Shown: positions 25,745 through 34,322, counted from the stretch's first letter. The stretch: DNA of 64,000 bases from Thermoleophilia bacterium (GCA_026415615.1 JAOAGT010000005.1:121911-185910), one strand, 5' to 3'. The notes: generated by a model not told the origin, from the sequence alone. Program-made: numbers and translations.

Positions 25745-26188
25745 ATGATTGTCTGCCGACAAGCCGGTCAAGAAGACTTAGCAGGCATAGTAGCCTTGCT
25801 CCATGAGATCATGCGAGAACACGGCGTCAACCCTCCTCGGGAGGCCGATCTTGCTCGCACAGTCTCCGCTATCCTCGATTCTCCTAACCACCAGATCTTG
25901 GTAGCCGAGAAAAACAGCCAGCTAGTCGGGATGTGCGCCTGTATTTTCACACTTAGCACCTGGTCGGCGGCACCCGTGTGCGAGCTCCAAGACTTAATAG
26001 TAAGCCAGAGCGAGCGGCGCACCCAGGTGGGAAGCAAGTTGATTGAGGCTGCCCGCGAAGTGGCCAGGACCCGCGGCTGTACCCGTCTGTTCCTGTTGGC
26101 GGAAGCTTGGAACTTCGAAGCGCACGCCTTTTACCGCCGGCAAGGTTTTCAGGAGAAAACTTGCCTTTACTTTGAACTTAGCTTGTGA
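25745..26188 (+). CDS. GNAT family N-acetyltransferase
   Basis: 147 residues with the GNAT fold: ILVAEKNSQLVGMCACIFT (beta strands 2-4), the acetyl-CoA loop in SERRTQVGSKLIEAA (a variant of Q/RxxGxG/A) and FLLAEAWNFEAHAFYRRQGF near the end. The acceptor substrate is unknown. There is no clear Shine-Dalgarno sequence before ATG 25745, and the divergent dat gene starts only 22 bp away, so its message is probably leaderless or very short-leadered. It converges with ftsZ. Confidence 0.85.
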   Translation: MIVCRQAGQEDLAGIVALLHEIMREHGVNPPREADLARTVSAILDSPNHQILVAEKNSQLVGMCACIFTLSTWSAAPVCELQDLIVSQSERRTQVGSKLIEAAREVARTRGCTRLFLLAEAWNFEAHAFYRRQGFQEKTCLYFELSL

Positions 26189-26216
26189 CCGGTCGGCCGG
26201 ATGTGCAGTGACCCCC

Positions 26217-27530
26217 TTACCGCAAGAAGAAGGGGATTTCCAGCTCATCCTCGGGTTCCGTTGGTTTTCTGGGAGTCTGCACAGGTCCCGTAGGCGCCTC
26301 GAAAGCTCTCTCTTCAGCGGGCGCCCCCGCAGCAGTCTTTTCCTTTTTCTCCGGTCTTCCCATGGCGGTAGCCGCCTCGATCTCAGCTACCAGTACCTCT
26401 TCACTGGTCGCTTCGAACCCGGCAGCCACCACAGTCACCCACAGGTAGTCACCCAAGGCCTCATCAACAACCGCGCCAAAAATGATGTTGGCTTCGGGAT
26501 CGGCAGCGGCGCCAACTGTCTCAGCGGCTTCGGTGATTTCGTGCAAAGTCATGCTGGGACCGCCGCTAACGTTAAGCAGAATCCCCCGGGCCCCTTCAAT
26601 GGAGCTTTCTAGCAACGAAGAGTTCAGGGCCATCTCAGCCGCTTTCCTGGCTCGACCCTCACCTCGAGCGTGGCCCACACCCATGTGCCCCGTACCAGCC
26701 CCGCTCATGATGGTGCGCACGTCCGCCAGGTCCAGATTGATGATTCCTGGAGTAGTAACCAAATCGCATATTCCCTGCACGCCCTGACGAAGCACATCAT
26801 CGGCCAGGCGTAGGGCCTCCACCATGGTGGTCTTGCGATCAGAAATCTCAAGCAGCTTGTCGTTGGGCACCACTATGACGGTGTCCGCCCGCTGCTTCAG
26901 AGCTCGACAACCTTCGAGAGCCTGCAAACATCTTCTCCTGCCCTCAAACGAAAACGGACGCGAGACCACGGCAATAGTGAGCGCTCCTAGTGAACGGGCA
27001 ATCTCGGCCACCACCGGAGCCGCCCCGGTACCTGTGCCGCCTCCCATGCCGGCAGCGATAAACACCATGTCGCTACCGCGCAGCACCCCTTTGATTTCCT
27101 CGTAGGCGGCCAACGCAGCCTCCCTACCTATACGCGGGTCCGATCCTCCCCCGAGGCCTTTGGTCAATTCCCGCCCAATGTGCAGCTTGCGGTCGGCTTC
27201 GGAAGTAGCTAGGGCCTGGGCGTCAGTATTGATGGCTATGAACTCTACCCCCTGCAGCCCGGCTTCTATCATCCGATTGACTGCGTTAGTGCCCGCACCC
27301 CCTACTCCAACCACACGGATTACCGCCGGGAAGCTGCGCGAAGGAGGAATCAATGTGCGCCTTGCTTCGTCCGGAGTAAAGCTTCGCTCGTCCATGTCCC
27401 GCTCGTCTTTGGTGGCCCGCTCATCCGTCTGCTCACTTGACCCCGGGTCTGGTTCCTGGGCCTTAGTAGCAGCCGTGGCCCGAAAGAGAGCGCTAAGACC
27501 ACTATCCTTGAGACTAGATCTTTTTTCCAT
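26217..27530 (-). CDS. ftsZ: Cell division protein FtsZ
   Basis: Tubulin-like GTPase forming the division ring. VGVGGAGTNAVNRM opens the GTPase domain, the tubulin signature is GMGGGTGTGAAPVVAE, the T7 loop is INLDLADVRTIM with its catalytic Asp, and the C-terminal peptide ELEIPFFLR binds membrane tethers. Odd features: about 75 residues precede the GTPase domain (usually about 10), and the segment GAGTGHMGVGHARGEGRA departs from the common GTALMGIG form. It lies outside a dcw cluster. ATG 27530 (AGAGGTG upstream) overlaps the parA stop by 17 bp. An internal ATG at MDERSF would shorten the extension. Confidence 0.93.
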   Translation of the reverse strand: MEKRSSLKDSGLSALFRATAATKAQEPDPGSSEQTDERATKDERDMDERSFTPDEARRTLIPPSRSFPAVIRVVGVGGAGTNAVNRMIEAGLQGVEFIAINTDAQALATSEADRKLHIGRELTKGLGGGSDPRIGREAALAAYEEIKGVLRGSDMVFIAAGMGGGTGTGAAPVVAEIARSLGALTIAVVSRPFSFEGRRRCLQALEGCRALKQRADTVIVVPNDKLLEISDRKTTMVEALRLADDVLRQGVQGICDLVTTPGIINLDLADVRTIMSGAGTGHMGVGHARGEGRARKAAEMALNSSLLESSIEGARGILLNVSGGPSMTLHEITEAAETVGAAADPEANIIFGAVVDEALGDYLWVTVVAAGFEATSEEVLVAEIEAATAMGRPEKKEKTAAGAPAEERAFEAPTGPVQTPRKPTEPEDELEIPFFLR

Positions 27531-28272
27531 CAAGCACCTCTCTCGCCAGCTCCCGGTAGGCCTGGGCAGCCTGACTTTCTGGCGCATACTTAAGCACCGA
27601 TTCACCCTTCACTGGAGCCTCAGCAAATCGAATCGTCTTTGCAATTGCAGTCTTGAAAACCAGATCGCCAAAGCTGCTCCTCAGCACCTCAACCGCTTCC
27701 CGCCCATGTACTGTACGAGCATCGTACATCGTAGGAACGATGCCCGCTATATGCACGTTGGGGTTTAGGTTCTCTCTGACTAGTTCTAACGTCCGCTCAA
27801 GTTGTGCAAGCCCGCGCAAAGATAGATATTCGCACTGCACCGGCACTATTACCGCATCCGCGGCGGTGAGTGCGTTGACCGTTAGCAGGCCAAGCGAAGG
27901 AGGAGTGTCGACCATGACATAGTCGTACCGATCCTTAATCGACATTAAGGCCTTGCTCAAGACTCGCTCTCTCCCTATGAGTGAGCTCAGCGCAATCTCA
28001 GCCGCAGCCAGATCAATACTGGCCACAGCAATGTCTAACTCACGCTCAAAAATGACCCTCTCAATATTCACCCCACCCACAAGCACATCGTACATACTGG
28101 GTCTTAAATCGTCGGGATTGAGACCCAAACTCATGGTGAGGTTGCCTTGGGGGTCAAGGTCGACCGCAAGAACCCGGTAACCCAGCTCCTTGAAAGCCAC
28201 TCCAAGGTTTAGAGTGGTCGTGGTCTTGGCCACTCCCCCCTTCTGGTTTGCAAAGGCCACGACTTTGGCCAA
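27514..28272 (-). CDS. ParA/Soj family partition ATPase
   Basis: 252 residues with the deviant Walker A NQKGGVAKTTTTLNLG (Ala where Gly is usual), the switch I region in DLDPQGNLTMSLG, Walker B VMVDTPPSLGLL, and VPVQCEYLSLRGLAQL typical of Soj-type ParA. It acts in chromosome segregation or in positioning of cellular complexes. No parB is nearby. TTG 28272 follows AGGAG by five bases. The end overlaps the ftsZ start, which suggests coordinated production of the segregation ATPase and the division GTPase. Confidence 0.9.
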   Translation of the reverse strand: MAKVVAFANQKGGVAKTTTTLNLGVAFKELGYRVLAVDLDPQGNLTMSLGLNPDDLRPSMYDVLVGGVNIERVIFERELDIAVASIDLAAAEIALSSLIGRERVLSKALMSIKDRYDYVMVDTPPSLGLLTVNALTAADAVIVPVQCEYLSLRGLAQLERTLELVRENLNPNVHIAGIVPTMYDARTVHGREAVEVLRSSFGDLVFKTAIAKTIRFAEAPVKGESVLKYAPESQAAQAYRELAREVLDGKKI

Positions 28273-28447
28273 TCTAGCTCCTAATTTGTCCAGTTTCCTG
28301 CTTAGAGTGTTATCAAGCCGCGCTCAACTCAACCGAGCGCATGCATAGCTTTTCGCAAAGAAAGCGCGGATTCCTTTAGTCTGTCATGCCGCAACGTGTT
28401 TGCTCGCCACCCGGCTCCCCTGCCGCCACAGCCACATCGGAGGGAGA
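28273..28447. other. Intergenic region before parA
   Basis: 175 bp between the radical SAM gene stop and the parA start. It holds a six-base-pair inverted repeat GCGCTC/GAGCGC (28320-28340, nine-base loop) with no T-run. It probably includes the parA-ftsZ promoter, but I cannot assign hexamers. Confidence 0.4.
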
Positions 28448-29890
28448 CTATTCGAGCGCGCCCAGTGTCGAGCCCAGTAATCCCCCCGCCGCGGCACGAG
28501 GGGGAGATGTCCGCTCCGACAGTTCCTTAAGTTCTTTGAGATACTCGCGGTTCTCGCGCACATGCTCCCACGCACGCGCCATTAGGAAGCCCTGCACCTG
28601 GTGCTTGCGGTACATGGGCGTTTTTGGCTTGGGATCGAGAATGCGCCGCACGTTGTAGAAACGCTTGTGAGCCGCGAGCGTTACTTCCTGAAGCTCATAA
28701 GGGGTCATGTTCTTAGGCCAAAAAACCACATGATGCCCATCATAGAGGCTCCAGTTCTTGGTGATGATGCGACCCTCCGCCTCCAACTGCGCGGTCTGCC
28801 TGGTACCCGGCAGGGGAGTCAGGATCAAGAACTGGGCTGTGTTTAGGCCATGCTGGAGCGCAAAGTCGGCCGTGTAGCTGAGAGAGTCGACCGTGTCAGT
28901 ATCGGCTCCAAAGACAAACATGCCATGAGTCCGGATGCCCCGGTTAGCAAGAGCCTCCAAGCCGCCAGCCATGTCATCCATGCCACATTCTTTGTGATAT
29001 TCCTTGAGAGTCGCTGGATTAACCGACTCAAGTCCCAGGTAGACGATGCGGCAACCGGCATGCCACAGCAGATCCAGTGTTTCTTTGTCTAAGCGGCCGT
29101 TCTTGTACACCGAATCCACGCGGATCTGAGCAAAGAAAGGCACATCAAGACGCTGCTTGATCATTTCGCGCAGCAGCTCGGTGCCCCATCGTTTACTAAT
29201 GAAGAAGTTGTCGTCGTAAAAGAAAAGCTTCTTTGGATTTAAGCGCTTTATCTCTTTGACCACCGCCTCCGGCTCAAGCACCCGCACCCGGCGACCAAAC
29301 ATGAGAACTACAGAGCAGAATTCACAATTGTAAGGGCAGCCACGGCTAGCCAGGATCGGCGTGGGAGTAATCTTCTCCGAACCTACCACTAGGCTAAAGT
29401 CGGGCCACGGCAGATCATTGAGAGACTCAAGAAGCGGGCGCGGAGGATTGTGAACTATCCGACCGTCGGACGCGCGGTAGGTTAAGCCCAGAATCCCTTC
29501 CAGAGACCGACGTCCTTCGAGGTAGTCCACCAGTTCCAGAATGGTTTGTTCACCCTCATTGCGAACCACATAGTCGCAAAAGTCCATTGCCTCTTCGGGC
29601 AGGAAGGTCACGTGTGGGCCGCCCATGACGACGGGGATACCTGCATCGCGCACCCGCTGCGCATAGCGGTACGCGCGGACCGCGGTAGAGGTAATTGTGG
29701 ATATGCCCACAAGATCCGAAGAGAGCACGTAATCCCAGTCAACCTCGGTTAGGCATTCCCCGTATACTCGAACTTCGTGCCCCCTCTGGGATAGCAAGGC
29801 ACCCAAAAGAGGGAGACCCAACCTGATCTGCCTCACAAAGCTATATACGTGAAAACCCGGAGCTGCTGGTTCGATGAAGGTAATGCGCAA
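28448..29890 (-). CDS. B12-binding domain radical SAM protein
   Basis: 480 residues. The N-terminal third is a cobalamin-binding Rossmann domain (GLPLLGALLSQRGHEV, then VVMGGPHVTFLPEEA). The radical SAM core begins at ASRGCPYNCEFCS (CxxxCxxC for the 4Fe-4S cluster, about residues 185-195), with GLESVNPATLKEYHK further on. It belongs to the COG1032 group, whose members do methylations, rearrangements and hopanoid modifications; the substrate here is unknown. It is monocistronic. The start is TTG 29890. A short hairpin-like palindrome without a T-run lies between it and parA. Confidence 0.86.
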   Translation of the reverse strand: MRITFIEPAAPGFHVYSFVRQIRLGLPLLGALLSQRGHEVRVYGECLTEVDWDYVLSSDLVGISTITSTAVRAYRYAQRVRDAGIPVVMGGPHVTFLPEEAMDFCDYVVRNEGEQTILELVDYLEGRRSLEGILGLTYRASDGRIVHNPPRPLLESLNDLPWPDFSLVVGSEKITPTPILASRGCPYNCEFCSVVLMFGRRVRVLEPEAVVKEIKRLNPKKLFFYDDNFFISKRWGTELLREMIKQRLDVPFFAQIRVDSVYKNGRLDKETLDLLWHAGCRIVYLGLESVNPATLKEYHKECGMDDMAGGLEALANRGIRTHGMFVFGADTDTVDSLSYTADFALQHGLNTAQFLILTPLPGTRQTAQLEAEGRIITKNWSLYDGHHVVFWPKNMTPYELQEVTLAAHKRFYNVRRILDPKPKTPMYRKHQVQGFLMARAWEHVRENREYLKELKELSERTSPPRAAAGGLLGSTLGALE

Positions 29891-30023
29891 TTTGACCCCA
29901 CAGTGACCGCTTGACCTAAGTGCTACCTCTTAACCATGTCTCTACTGTCAAGACTAACCACTTTTGCGGTATGGTAGCACAAGGCTCAGATGGCCCCGCA
30001 AATATCGCAGCAATGCCGGGCCC

Positions 30024-31193
30024 ATGTCTAGTCGTATACTTTCATCACGCAAGCTAGCCCGTAAACGCCGTCTGTCCAAGGAGCTCACCATACCCAGCAA
30101 ACGAGCTAGCAAAGCTTGGCAAGCCGTGCCAGCCCTGAGCGCGCTGGTGTTGGCTGCGGTAGTGTTTTTCCTGCTCCCCGCCGCTGCCGAAAGCGAGCAT
30201 GCCTATGTGGAAATAAACAACGCAAGCTTGGCTGTCAGTGGAGCACCAAGACCACAAGAGCTGCTCGATCTACTTGGGGTAGTCGCTCGACCCGGCTCGG
30301 CCCTTGACCTGACCGGTGACGTCATGAGGCTGGGAGGAGGGGCACCTCCAACGGAACCTCCTCCCGACGTGACCCTCCATGATGGCGCCTCCCTTACTGT
30401 CTCACATGGCGACCACCAGCTTGAGGGTATCAAGAGAATTCTGGAGACGCTGCCCCCAGAAACAGTCGTGGAAGGGTCTGGTCCCGTTGTTTACCTTGCC
30501 CAAAAGGGTGCGCCAGGCGAGCGCGAAGTTTTCAAAGGACTTTCCAGCGGAAAACAGGCGGCGTCCTTTACTCTTAGAGCCCCGACAAACACTGTCATCA
30601 AGAAGACCAACGCCGCGCCGCCAGGACAAAAGATAGCTGCACTTACCTTTGACGACGGCCCAGGGCCCTACACAGGGAGAGTTCTTACAGCTCTTGCGAG
30701 CAAGCATGTCTCGGCTACGTTTTTCGTCTTGGGGAGTAGCGCAGCCTCTTCCCCGGAAATCATCAGGAAAATCCGCGCCGCTGGTCACGAGATCGAGAAC
30801 CATACATGGAGCCACGCTATCTTGACCAAGCTTAGTCCGCAAGATATTCGCAAGGAACTTCTGCGCACAAACCAGGTTGTAGGCAAGACCCGTTATCTAC
30901 GACCGCCGTATGGAATTTATGACGACCGGGTTGCAGCTGAGGCAGCCGCTTTAGGTATGCAGCTCGTTCTGTGGACTGTAGATACCCGCGACTGGGAACA
31001 CCCGGAGGTGGCCTCTATCCTTGCTCGGGTTAAAGAAGAAACCAGACCGGGGGCGATTATCCTTATGCACGACGGCGGGAAGAATCGTGAGGCCACTGTA
31101 CAAGCCATTCCAAAAGTAGTGGACTGGCTGCTTGAGCAAGGGTACTCTCTTACTACCGTGGAGAGATTGTTCGCCAGCGGCGTCCGGAGGTAG
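30024..31193 (+). CDS. Membrane-anchored polysaccharide deacetylase
   Basis: A NodB-homology CE4 deacetylase, probably acting on peptidoglycan GlcNAc outside the membrane. All five motifs are present: TFDDGP (about residue 211), HTWSH, RPPYG, DTRDW and ILMHDGG. A basic N-terminus and one hydrophobic segment (VPALSALVLAAVVFFLLPAAA) form an uncleaved anchor or signal peptide. A 140-residue domain of unknown type lies in between. The start is uncertain: ATG 30024 is the first in-frame ATG, but no good ribosome binding site precedes it; TTG 29964 is an alternative. Confidence 0.87.
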   Translation: MSSRILSSRKLARKRRLSKELTIPSKRASKAWQAVPALSALVLAAVVFFLLPAAAESEHAYVEINNASLAVSGAPRPQELLDLLGVVARPGSALDLTGDVMRLGGGAPPTEPPPDVTLHDGASLTVSHGDHQLEGIKRILETLPPETVVEGSGPVVYLAQKGAPGEREVFKGLSSGKQAASFTLRAPTNTVIKKTNAAPPGQKIAALTFDDGPGPYTGRVLTALASKHVSATFFVLGSSAASSPEIIRKIRAAGHEIENHTWSHAILTKLSPQDIRKELLRTNQVVGKTRYLRPPYGIYDDRVAAEAAALGMQLVLWTVDTRDWEHPEVASILARVKEETRPGAIILMHDGGKNREATVQAIPKVVDWLLEQGYSLTTVERLFASGVRR

Positions 31194-31298
31194 ATATATT
31201 GACAGATACTGCATGCGCGTTCGGGAGGCAGGTTTGAAAGCAAGACAGGTGGGTATCTCTCTGCTGGATAAGCAAATACTCGTTTGGGGAGCTCGGCC

Positions 31299-31664
31299 AT
31301 GACTGACATTGTGGTCGAGAATCGGGAAGGGATGCCCTTGTTAGCTGTCCAGGGCGAAGTAGATCAAAGTAACTCAGACGCGCTTGATCAGGCGCTCAGC
31401 GAGGCTATAGGCCTTGGAAGCCGATTTGTCCTTTTGGACGTGAGTCAGCTGTCCTACATGGATAGCGCCGGTCTTTCAGTGTTGCTGGCCGCCACGCGCC
31501 AACTGCGAGGAATCGGCTGGCTGGGAGTGCTTAATCCCAACAGCGATTTGCGACGCCTTTTTGAACTCGTAGGGCTTACTGCTGATCCAGGTTTTAGACT
31601 TTTTGAGGGCAGCTCCGCCCTAGCCGATGCGCAAGCCGCCATAACGGAGGTCTTGGGCAAGTGA
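31299..31664 (+). CDS. STAS-domain anti-sigma factor antagonist
   Basis: 121 residues, a single STAS domain like SpoIIAA/RsbV. The phosphorylation-site region reads LSYMDSAGLSVLL; the second Ser/Thr of the usual DSS/DST is Ala here, leaving one Ser. It should bind the HATPase protein encoded next, whose GTG start overlaps its stop as GTGA. ATG 31299 has GGGAG nine bases upstream. No sigma factor gene follows. Confidence 0.88.
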   Translation: MTDIVVENREGMPLLAVQGEVDQSNSDALDQALSEAIGLGSRFVLLDVSQLSYMDSAGLSVLLAATRQLRGIGWLGVLNPNSDLRRLFELVGLTADPGFRLFEGSSALADAQAAITEVLGK

Positions 31665-32068
31665 ACTTTGCGGCAAGCGGGGTAGAGCGAGCAATCAGAG
31701 TAAGGGCGCAAAAGGACCAGTTAGCGTTAGTGCGCCGGTTTGTAGAAGAAATCGCCCGAGAGGCCAGCCTTGATCCCGAAAGAACTTTTGATCTCAAGGT
31801 GGCAGTCTGCGAGGCGTGCGCGAACGCTGTGGAGCATGGGTGTGAAGGTAGCGGCTTTGTGGAGGTAAGGGCACTCATTGGTCGTCGTCGCCTAACCTTA
31901 GTGATCAGCGACACCGGGTGCTTTCATCCGCCCAGTTACTGCAACGAGTCACTCCCCAAACGCGGCCTCGGGCTACCCCTCATGGTGGCCCTCATGGACA
32001 AGGTTGTCTTTGCTCGGTCTTCAGCCGGGGGAACGCAGGTAAGACTCTCACTTGCGCTTGACCGGTAG
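31661..32068 (+). CDS. Serine-protein kinase / anti-sigma factor (RsbW-like HATPase)
   Basis: 135 residues of the GHKL type: N box in VCEACANAVEHG, G1 in LVISDTGCF and G2 in KRGLGLPLMVALMD. It probably phosphorylates the STAS protein and sequesters a sigma factor or other partner. It is coupled to the STAS gene by a four-base overlap. The target is not in the window. It converges with the flavoprotein operon; the 72-bp gap shows no terminator. Confidence 0.88.
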   Translation: MNFAASGVERAIRVRAQKDQLALVRRFVEEIAREASLDPERTFDLKVAVCEACANAVEHGCEGSGFVEVRALIGRRRLTLVISDTGCFHPPSYCNESLPKRGLGLPLMVALMDKVVFARSSAGGTQVRLSLALDR

Positions 32069-32140
32069 CAGTTGGAACTGGCAGGGAGCCTTTTCTTGCG
32101 CTACGCCGAGCCCTGGCTAAAAGCAAGGGAGGTGCGGGCT

Positions 32141-32359
32141 TTAGCTTTCACGGCCGGGTTGGTCGGCAATTATCTCCCGATAGAGATCGGTCTTGAAAAG
32201 CACGCAGTCAGGATTGGCGCAATACCACACCCGGTAAGTGCTGCACTCTCCAGTAGATAAACTTCCACTTGTGCCTGTGCGCTCCTCTTCTTCCACGCGG
32301 TCTGCGAGCGGTTGACCGCAGTTGATGCAGGTTCTTACTTGGCCTTGTGGTCCACTCAC
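32141..32359 (-). CDS. Small zinc-ribbon-like protein of the flavoprotein operon
   Basis: 72 residues with CINC (about 11) and the segment YCANPDC (about 46), suggesting a four-Cys zinc or iron (rubredoxin-like) site. The spacing in the second pair (C-x4-C) is not rubredoxin's CxxC. I recognise no family. The GTG start at 32359 has a strong AAGGAGG seven bases upstream and lies 12 bp after the iron-sulfur flavoprotein stop, so it is a real third gene of the operon. An electron-transfer or metal role is possible but unproved. Confidence 0.7.
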   Translation of the reverse strand: MSGPQGQVRTCINCGQPLADRVEEEERTGTSGSLSTGECSTYRVWYCANPDCVLFKTDLYREIIADQPGRES

Positions 32360-32371
32360 TGCCTGTCCTCC

Positions 32372-32971
32372 TTAGCTGCCATGTTCTTCGTCCCGCCGGG
32401 CCAAGCGCCGCCCCAAGTCCTCCGCCGCTTCCCGGGCCCCCTGACGCTGAAAGATATCCCCCTTTGCATCTACGCCAGCAAAGGCAACCTCTCCAGCGAG
32501 ACTTGCTTCAAGCAGGTGGAACCATGCCTGCACTACACGCCGACTAGCGTCAAACGCGTGGGCCACGGTAGTTCCCGAACAGGTGAGAAATCCGCCCAGG
32601 CGGCGAGGTCTGTCAGGCCCCACTAGGCGCTGTCCTAACACGTACCTCCAGGCCCACAAACACTGACAACGGTCGATCATCATTTTGGGAACCGCCGGCA
32701 TACCCATGAAATACACGGGAGCGGCTAGCACAATCGAGTCCGCTTCTCGAAGGTAGGGATAAAGGTGCTGCATGTCATCTTTCACCACGCAGACGCCGTC
32801 CTTCCAACAGGCGTCACAGGCCCGACAGCCGTGCAAGTTAAGATCGCTTAGCCGAAACTTGACTACGTCGGCACCAGTCTCGCGCGCGGCGCCCAAACAC
32901 CAGTCAAGAAGAGTCTCGGTGTTACCTCCGCGCCGCGCGCTGCCGGCTATCCCAAGTACGGTGACTCCCAC
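32372..32971 (-). CDS. Iron-sulfur flavoprotein / NADPH-dependent FMN reductase family
   Basis: 199 residues with a flavodoxin-like fold: GIAGSARRGGNTETLLDW (FMN phosphate loop), a compact cluster motif C-x2-C-x2-C-x5-C in HGCRACDACWKDGVC as in archaeal Isf proteins (about residues 48-62), and SIVLAAPVYFMGMPAVPKM. Such proteins pass electrons, often to reduce O2 or H2O2 in anaerobes. It sits between FprA and the zinc-ribbon gene. Its ribosome binding site and GTG start lie inside a tandem copy of the fprA 3' end. Confidence 0.87.
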   Translation of the reverse strand: MGVTVLGIAGSARRGGNTETLLDWCLGAARETGADVVKFRLSDLNLHGCRACDACWKDGVCVVKDDMQHLYPYLREADSIVLAAPVYFMGMPAVPKMMIDRCQCLWAWRYVLGQRLVGPDRPRRLGGFLTCSGTTVAHAFDASRRVVQAWFHLLEASLAGEVAFAGVDAKGDIFQRQGAREAAEDLGRRLARRDEEHGS

Positions 32972-33030
32972 GACGTTACTCTTCTTTCGTCCACCACGTT
33001 ACTCTTGTTTAGTCCACGACTTGACTCTCC
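32969..33030. repeat. 23-bp tandem repeat spanning the FprA stop and the next gene's start
   Basis: Copies at 32969-32991 and 32992-33014 match at 19 of 23 positions; a degenerate third begins at 33015. On the minus strand each full copy reads GACnAAAnAAGAGTAACGT followed by a GTG. The upstream copy carries the FprA stop TAA; the downstream copy supplies GAAGAG and the GTG start of the iron-sulfur flavoprotein. Confidence 0.88.
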
Positions 33031-34213
33031 TGGCCGCTTCTTGGCCTAGCTTCACACAAGCCTCAAGCTCTTCGCCAGTAGGTCTATATCTGATTTCAAG
33101 CGGCTCCAACATTTCAAGACCTAAAGCCCTTAGTTCATTGTCAAGCTGTTGGACCGCTCCTCCCGCCCAACCACAGGAACCGTACGCTCCTGCCACTTTG
33201 TTCTTAGGGCGAAGGCCTCTGAGATAGGTCATGAAGCCAGCCACGGTAGGAAACAAGCCGTTGTTGAGCGTGGGAGAGCCCACCAGCACTCCCCGCGACT
33301 CAAGCACCGCATGCGCCGCCTCCGATCGTGGAGTACCGCCAATCCGGATCACCCGGAAGTCAACCCCCTCTTGGGCGACACCTTCGGCTATAGCCCAGGT
33401 CATTTTCTCTGTGGAGTGCCACATGGTGTCATAGAGAAGAACGACTTGCTCCTGAGCCTGACCCGAGCTCCAGCGATCATAGGCCCCCACGATCCTGGCC
33501 ACATCCTCGGGTCGCCTCCACATTACCCCGTGACTCGGCCCTATGGCTTCTATCTCAAGCCCAAGCTCCCTGATCTTCCCTAGCATCCTTTGGATCTGGC
33601 CGCCAAAGGGCATCAAAATATTGGCATAGTACTTCCCGGCCTCTTCCATCACGACGTGCATGTCCACCTCATCGGCAAAGCGCCGCGCAGTAGCCAAGTG
33701 CTGCCCGAAAGCATCGTTAGGAAGCAAGGTTTTGGCCTCTCGCACATAGGTGAACATGCTATCCGGCCAGTGCAGCATGGGAGCTTCGATGAATTCAAGA
33801 GTCTTGGTTCCAAGAGAAAGTTGGTCTCCAGTGGACACAACTCTCACATTCCACCGCTCAACGACATCGGCCCCGTAGTACTTGGCAAGCGCCTCCCGAG
33901 CCCGCTTGGTACAGACAACCTCCCCGGGGGAAAGTGCCTCTACAAGCCAAGGAACAGCTCCCGAGTGGTCCGGCTCCACATGGTTGATTACAAGGTGATC
34001 TATCGGGCGCCCGGCCGCCCGAGCCCTTACACGCGCAAGCATCTCTTCGCCAAAACCAGCCCGACAGCCGTCAACCAGAGCTGTCTTCTGATCCAATATT
34101 AGGTAGGCGTTGTAGGTGGTACCCCGGGCTAGCTCGTAGCCGTGAAAGTCCCTCTCCGCCCAGTCAATCACGCCGACCCACCAAATGTCATCGCGAAACA
34201 AGCAATGGTCCAT
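32999..34213 (-). CDS. fprA: A-type flavoprotein (flavodiiron oxygen/NO reductase)
   Basis: 404 residues: an N-terminal metallo-beta-lactamase-like diiron domain and a C-terminal flavodoxin domain. Diiron ligands appear as INHVEPDHSG (H-x-E-x-D-H, about residues 78-86), the His in PMLHWPDSMFT, the Asp in LPNDAFGQH and the His in GPSHGVMWR. The FMN domain begins at VVLLYDTMWHSTEKM (about 258). These enzymes reduce O2 to water, or NO to N2O, protecting anaerobes. It is the first gene of an operon with the iron-sulfur flavoprotein and the zinc-ribbon protein. GAGGGAGAG precedes the ATG. Confidence 0.94.
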   Translation of the reverse strand: MDHCLFRDDIWWVGVIDWAERDFHGYELARGTTYNAYLILDQKTALVDGCRAGFGEEMLARVRARAAGRPIDHLVINHVEPDHSGAVPWLVEALSPGEVVCTKRAREALAKYYGADVVERWNVRVVSTGDQLSLGTKTLEFIEAPMLHWPDSMFTYVREAKTLLPNDAFGQHLATARRFADEVDMHVVMEEAGKYYANILMPFGGQIQRMLGKIRELGLEIEAIGPSHGVMWRRPEDVARIVGAYDRWSSGQAQEQVVLLYDTMWHSTEKMTWAIAEGVAQEGVDFRVIRIGGTPRSEAAHAVLESRGVLVGSPTLNNGLFPTVAGFMTYLRGLRPKNKVAGAYGSCGWAGGAVQQLDNELRALGLEMLEPLEIRYRPTGEELEACVKLGQEAARRVKSWTKQE

Positions 34214-34322
34214 AAAACTCTCCCTCTTCCCCTTTCTTCTTCCGGATCAGCTTTGCTCTTTGCTAGCCGTCTTGCCCCAACAAAGGCGGTCGTAAACCTG
34301 GTTACCTGGACCAGACAGCAAC

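Noticed and set aside
28320..28340. Terminator after the radical SAM gene
   Set aside because: The stem is only six base pairs with a nine-base loop and no T-run follows.
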